12,960 bases of DNA, from positions 1-12,960 of the forward strand of contig CALBXV010000223.1 of assembly GCA_937890045.1 (NCBI GenBank), read 5' to 3'. Below are positions 11,966 through 12,960 of the stretch, one piece after another; position 1 is the first letter of the stretch; each line of letters begins with the position of its first letter. The translations under genes and the position numbers were made by a program. The notes under the pieces are model-generated. The model was not told where the DNA came from and did no database searches. It was given only the letters and a program-made list of their open reading frames with translations. The DNA is from an uncultured archaeon (lineage in GTDB: Archaea; Thermoproteota; Nitrososphaeria; Nitrososphaerales; CALBXV01).

Positions 11966-12352
11966 GTGGGCAAACAAGTTAAGAAACATGGATATAGTTG
12001 TAAATTAGTTAGAGTTGTTGATGGTGATACAGCGGATGCAATGATTGATTTAGGATTTAATACGTGGGTGAAAAAAAGAATAAGATTTTATGGTGTTGAT
12101 ACTTGGGAAAGTAGAACACGGGATTTAGAAGAAAAGAAAAAGGGGTTGGAAGCAAAAGCTTATGTAAAAGACCTTTTAGAAAATTCAGATGATGGTAAGT
12201 TTTCAATTATATCACATGGAACTGGTAAGTATGGTCGCGTGTTAGGTGAGTTATTTGTTAAAGGTCACGAACAATCTGTAAATGAATTACTTAAAGAGAA
12301 CGGACATGCGTACGAGTATCACGGAGAAAAGAAAAAAGTATTTGGGAGTTAA
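11966..12352 (+). CDS. staphylococcal-nuclease-like (SNase) endonuclease
   Basis: A 128-residue thermonuclease-type enzyme that would cut DNA or RNA with Ca2+. The S. aureus active-site set is complete: VVDGDT with Asp19/Asp21, Arg40 in RIRFYGVDTWE, Asp45, Thr46 and Glu48, and Arg91 in KYGRVLGEL. The closing segment (SVNELLKENGHAY) matches the family's last helix. The start is GTG at 11966, eight bases after GGAG; the ATG two bases upstream is out of frame and gives only 14 codons. No signal peptide is seen, so it acts in the cytoplasm, perhaps in host DNA breakdown or defence. The selenoprotein gene starts two bases after its stop. Confidence 0.9.
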   Translation: MGKQVKKHGYSCKLVRVVDGDTADAMIDLGFNTWVKKRIRFYGVDTWESRTRDLEEKKKGLEAKAYVKDLLENSDDGKFSIISHGTGKYGRVLGELFVKGHEQSVNELLKENGHAYEYHGEKKKVFGS

Positions 12353-12353
12353 T

Positions 12354-12608
12354 GTGAATATTTCAATAGAATATTGCATGGAATGAAACTATGAACCAAG
12401 AGCTCTCAGTTTGAGAGATGTATTACAGCAAGAATATCCCAATACTGAAATTGAATTACTTCCATCAGGTGGCGGTGTATTTGAAGTTATGATTAATGGT
12501 CACTTAAATGTTTTCTCTAAAAGAAAAACAGGAAGATTTCCAATATCGGAATATGAGGTTATTAAAACAATATCAGATGCTATTCTAGAAAGAAGAGTAA
12601 GTGTATGA
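12354..12608 (+). CDS. selenoprotein W-like (Rdx family) with in-frame TGA as selenocysteine
   Basis: Starts at GTG 12354, five bases after GGGAG, and gives 84 residues if the TGA at 12384-12386 is read through. The N-terminus is then NISIEYCMEUNYEPRAL: Cys8 and U11 form the CxxU redox motif of SelW (human VYCGAUGY). The rest matches the Rdx fold: LRDVLQQEYPNTEIELLPSG, GGVFEVMINGHL, FSKRKTGRFP. Length equals typical SelW (about 85). A perfect six-bp hairpin follows the TGA at SECIS distance. The fragment after the TGA has only a TTG at 12411 with no ribosome site, and would lack the redox motif. TGA is used as a normal stop elsewhere here. Role inferred: thiol/selenol redox with glutathione or thioredoxin. 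Decoding would need host SelA-D. The alternative is a Cys-to-stop mutation. Confidence 0.85.
12384..12386 (+). other. probable selenocysteine codon (TGA)
   Basis: In-frame TGA located exactly where SelW proteins have Sec or Cys, three residues after Cys8. Homology is strong on both sides in the same frame. Confidence 0.8.
12403..12417 (+). promoter_or_regulatory. bacterial SECIS-like hairpin
   Basis: CTCTCA, loop GTT, TGAGAG: six perfect pairs with a three-base loop starting with G. The loop begins 22 bases after the TGA. Known rules for bacterial SECIS elements are a short stem-loop in the coding region about 16-37 bases downstream of UGA with a G among the first two loop bases, and these are met. 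It would bind SelB. Confidence 0.7.
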
Positions 12609-12871
12609 AATATTATATTATTAATGAACACGATATTAATGAACTACCTATTAAATATATTAGGTTTCTAAAAAGGGTATCTATTCCAAATCCAATGATA
12701 GATGATAAACCAAAGGATTTACATTGTTTTGAAAAATATAACAATGCAATGGCTCATCAGTTATGGTGTAGAGAATGTGGTAGAGATTTTGAGGAAGAAG
12801 AAACTTATACCTTTGATGAACTACTAAAGAATGCTGGGGTTATAAAAGGCGGAGATGATTATAAGACATAG
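12605..12871 (+). CDS. small Cys-pair protein of unknown function
   Basis: An 88-residue protein that begins in ATGA overlap with the selenoprotein stop. The N-terminus is MKYYIINEHDINELPIKYIR; residues 40-41 (HC), 51 (His) and CREC at 55-58 could build a zinc site; an acidic helix (FEEEETYTFDELLKNAG) follows. No family recognised. The coupling suggests shared expression with the selenoprotein. Confidence 0.7.
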   Translation: MKYYIINEHDINELPIKYIRFLKRVSIPNPMIDDKPKDLHCFEKYNNAMAHQLWCRECGRDFEEEETYTFDELLKNAGVIKGGDDYKT

Positions 12872-12960
12872 AAAATTTCCAGTAGTTATAGAATGTAGAG
12901 ATCCTTGGGATAATATGTCAGATTTAATTTTAAAAGACCTACTTGAAAATGGTTGGTCAA
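12855..12960 (+). CDS. start of a gene cut by the window edge
   Basis: An ATG at 12855 inside the end of the previous gene opens a frame that stays open to the last base: MIIRHRKFPVVIECRDPWDN and then MSDLILKDLLENGWS. A GGCGGAG run is immediately upstream, though rather close. Too short to name. Confidence 0.55.
   Translation, partial: MIIRHRKFPVVIECRDPWDNMSDLILKDLLENGWS

Noticed and set aside
11964..12008. ATG frame two bases before the SNase GTG
   Set aside because: It runs only 14 codons; the nuclease homology is entirely in the GTG frame.
12384..12386. Alternative genetic code with TGA as Trp
   Set aside because: Many genes here end in TGA at tight ATGA overlaps, and Trp is written TGG throughout; only this site looks like read-through.
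12411..12608. A 65-residue gene starting at TTG 12411 after the TGA
   Set aside because: It lacks a ribosome site and would cut the SelW fold in the middle, while the same frame continues upstream across the TGA to a GTG with GGGAG.
1..12960. tRNA genes, CRISPR arrays and insertion sequences
   Set aside because: Scanning by eye found no TPsiC-like tRNA signatures, no regularly spaced repeats and no transposase or terminal inverted repeats; a tRNA scan could still find a divergent tRNA.

Overview
The window looks like part of the genome of a large, AT-rich, double-stranded DNA tailed phage of a Gram-negative bacterium. All 38 coding regions I support lie on the plus strand. They are mostly short and packed head to tail with ATGA or TAATG overlaps, and many are small unrecognised proteins with Cys-pair (zinc-type) motifs. 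A GH108-type lysozyme and a predicted outer-membrane barrel point to a Gram-negative host. No structural or replication gene is present, so the phage group cannot be fixed. A marine or aquatic origin is a guess from gene content. No tRNA, rRNA, CRISPR array or insertion sequence was seen, and no stretch over 300 bases lacks a gene.

Region 1 (1-2521) begins with the end of a cut gene and two small membrane proteins. It continues with a phage-encoded ribosomal stalk protein bL12, a Cys-rich protein, a compact HIT-like protein and a run of small unknowns. Three proteins here share a C-terminal Trp/Tyr motif. A perfect-consensus sigma70 promoter lies upstream of bL12. Region 2 (2518-3904) holds a secreted outer-membrane beta-barrel candidate, a six-Cys mini protein, a SufE-type Fe-S assembly protein whose homology extends upstream of its first ATG to a probable ATT start, and a small membrane-anchored protein. 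Region 3 (3904-5601) is a probable lysis area: small membrane and coiled-coil proteins, the GH108 endolysin, a four-helix membrane protein and an acidic protein.

Region 4 (about 5612-10255) reads as a separate module. It is bracketed by hairpins, carries three near-identical sigma70-like promoters and has a higher-GC ATPase gene. Its core is a 730-residue HExxH plus VWA protein and a MoxR/CobS-like AAA+ ATPase, a pairing known from chaperone systems such as CobS-CobT and RavA-ViaA. Two of the promoters share a 31-bp exact repeat that also encodes the C-terminus and stop codon of the gene before it.

Region 5 (10280-12960) holds zinc-finger-like small proteins and a staphylococcal-nuclease-type enzyme with its full active-site set. 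After these comes the most notable item: a selenoprotein W (Rdx) homologue with an in-frame TGA exactly at the selenocysteine position of the CxxU motif, followed at the right distance by a perfect six-bp hairpin resembling a bacterial SECIS. This suggests a phage selenoprotein decoded by the host's selenocysteine machinery. With bL12 (ribosome) and SufE (Fe-S/sulfur transfer), the window carries three host-like genes touching translation and sulfur/selenium redox chemistry.
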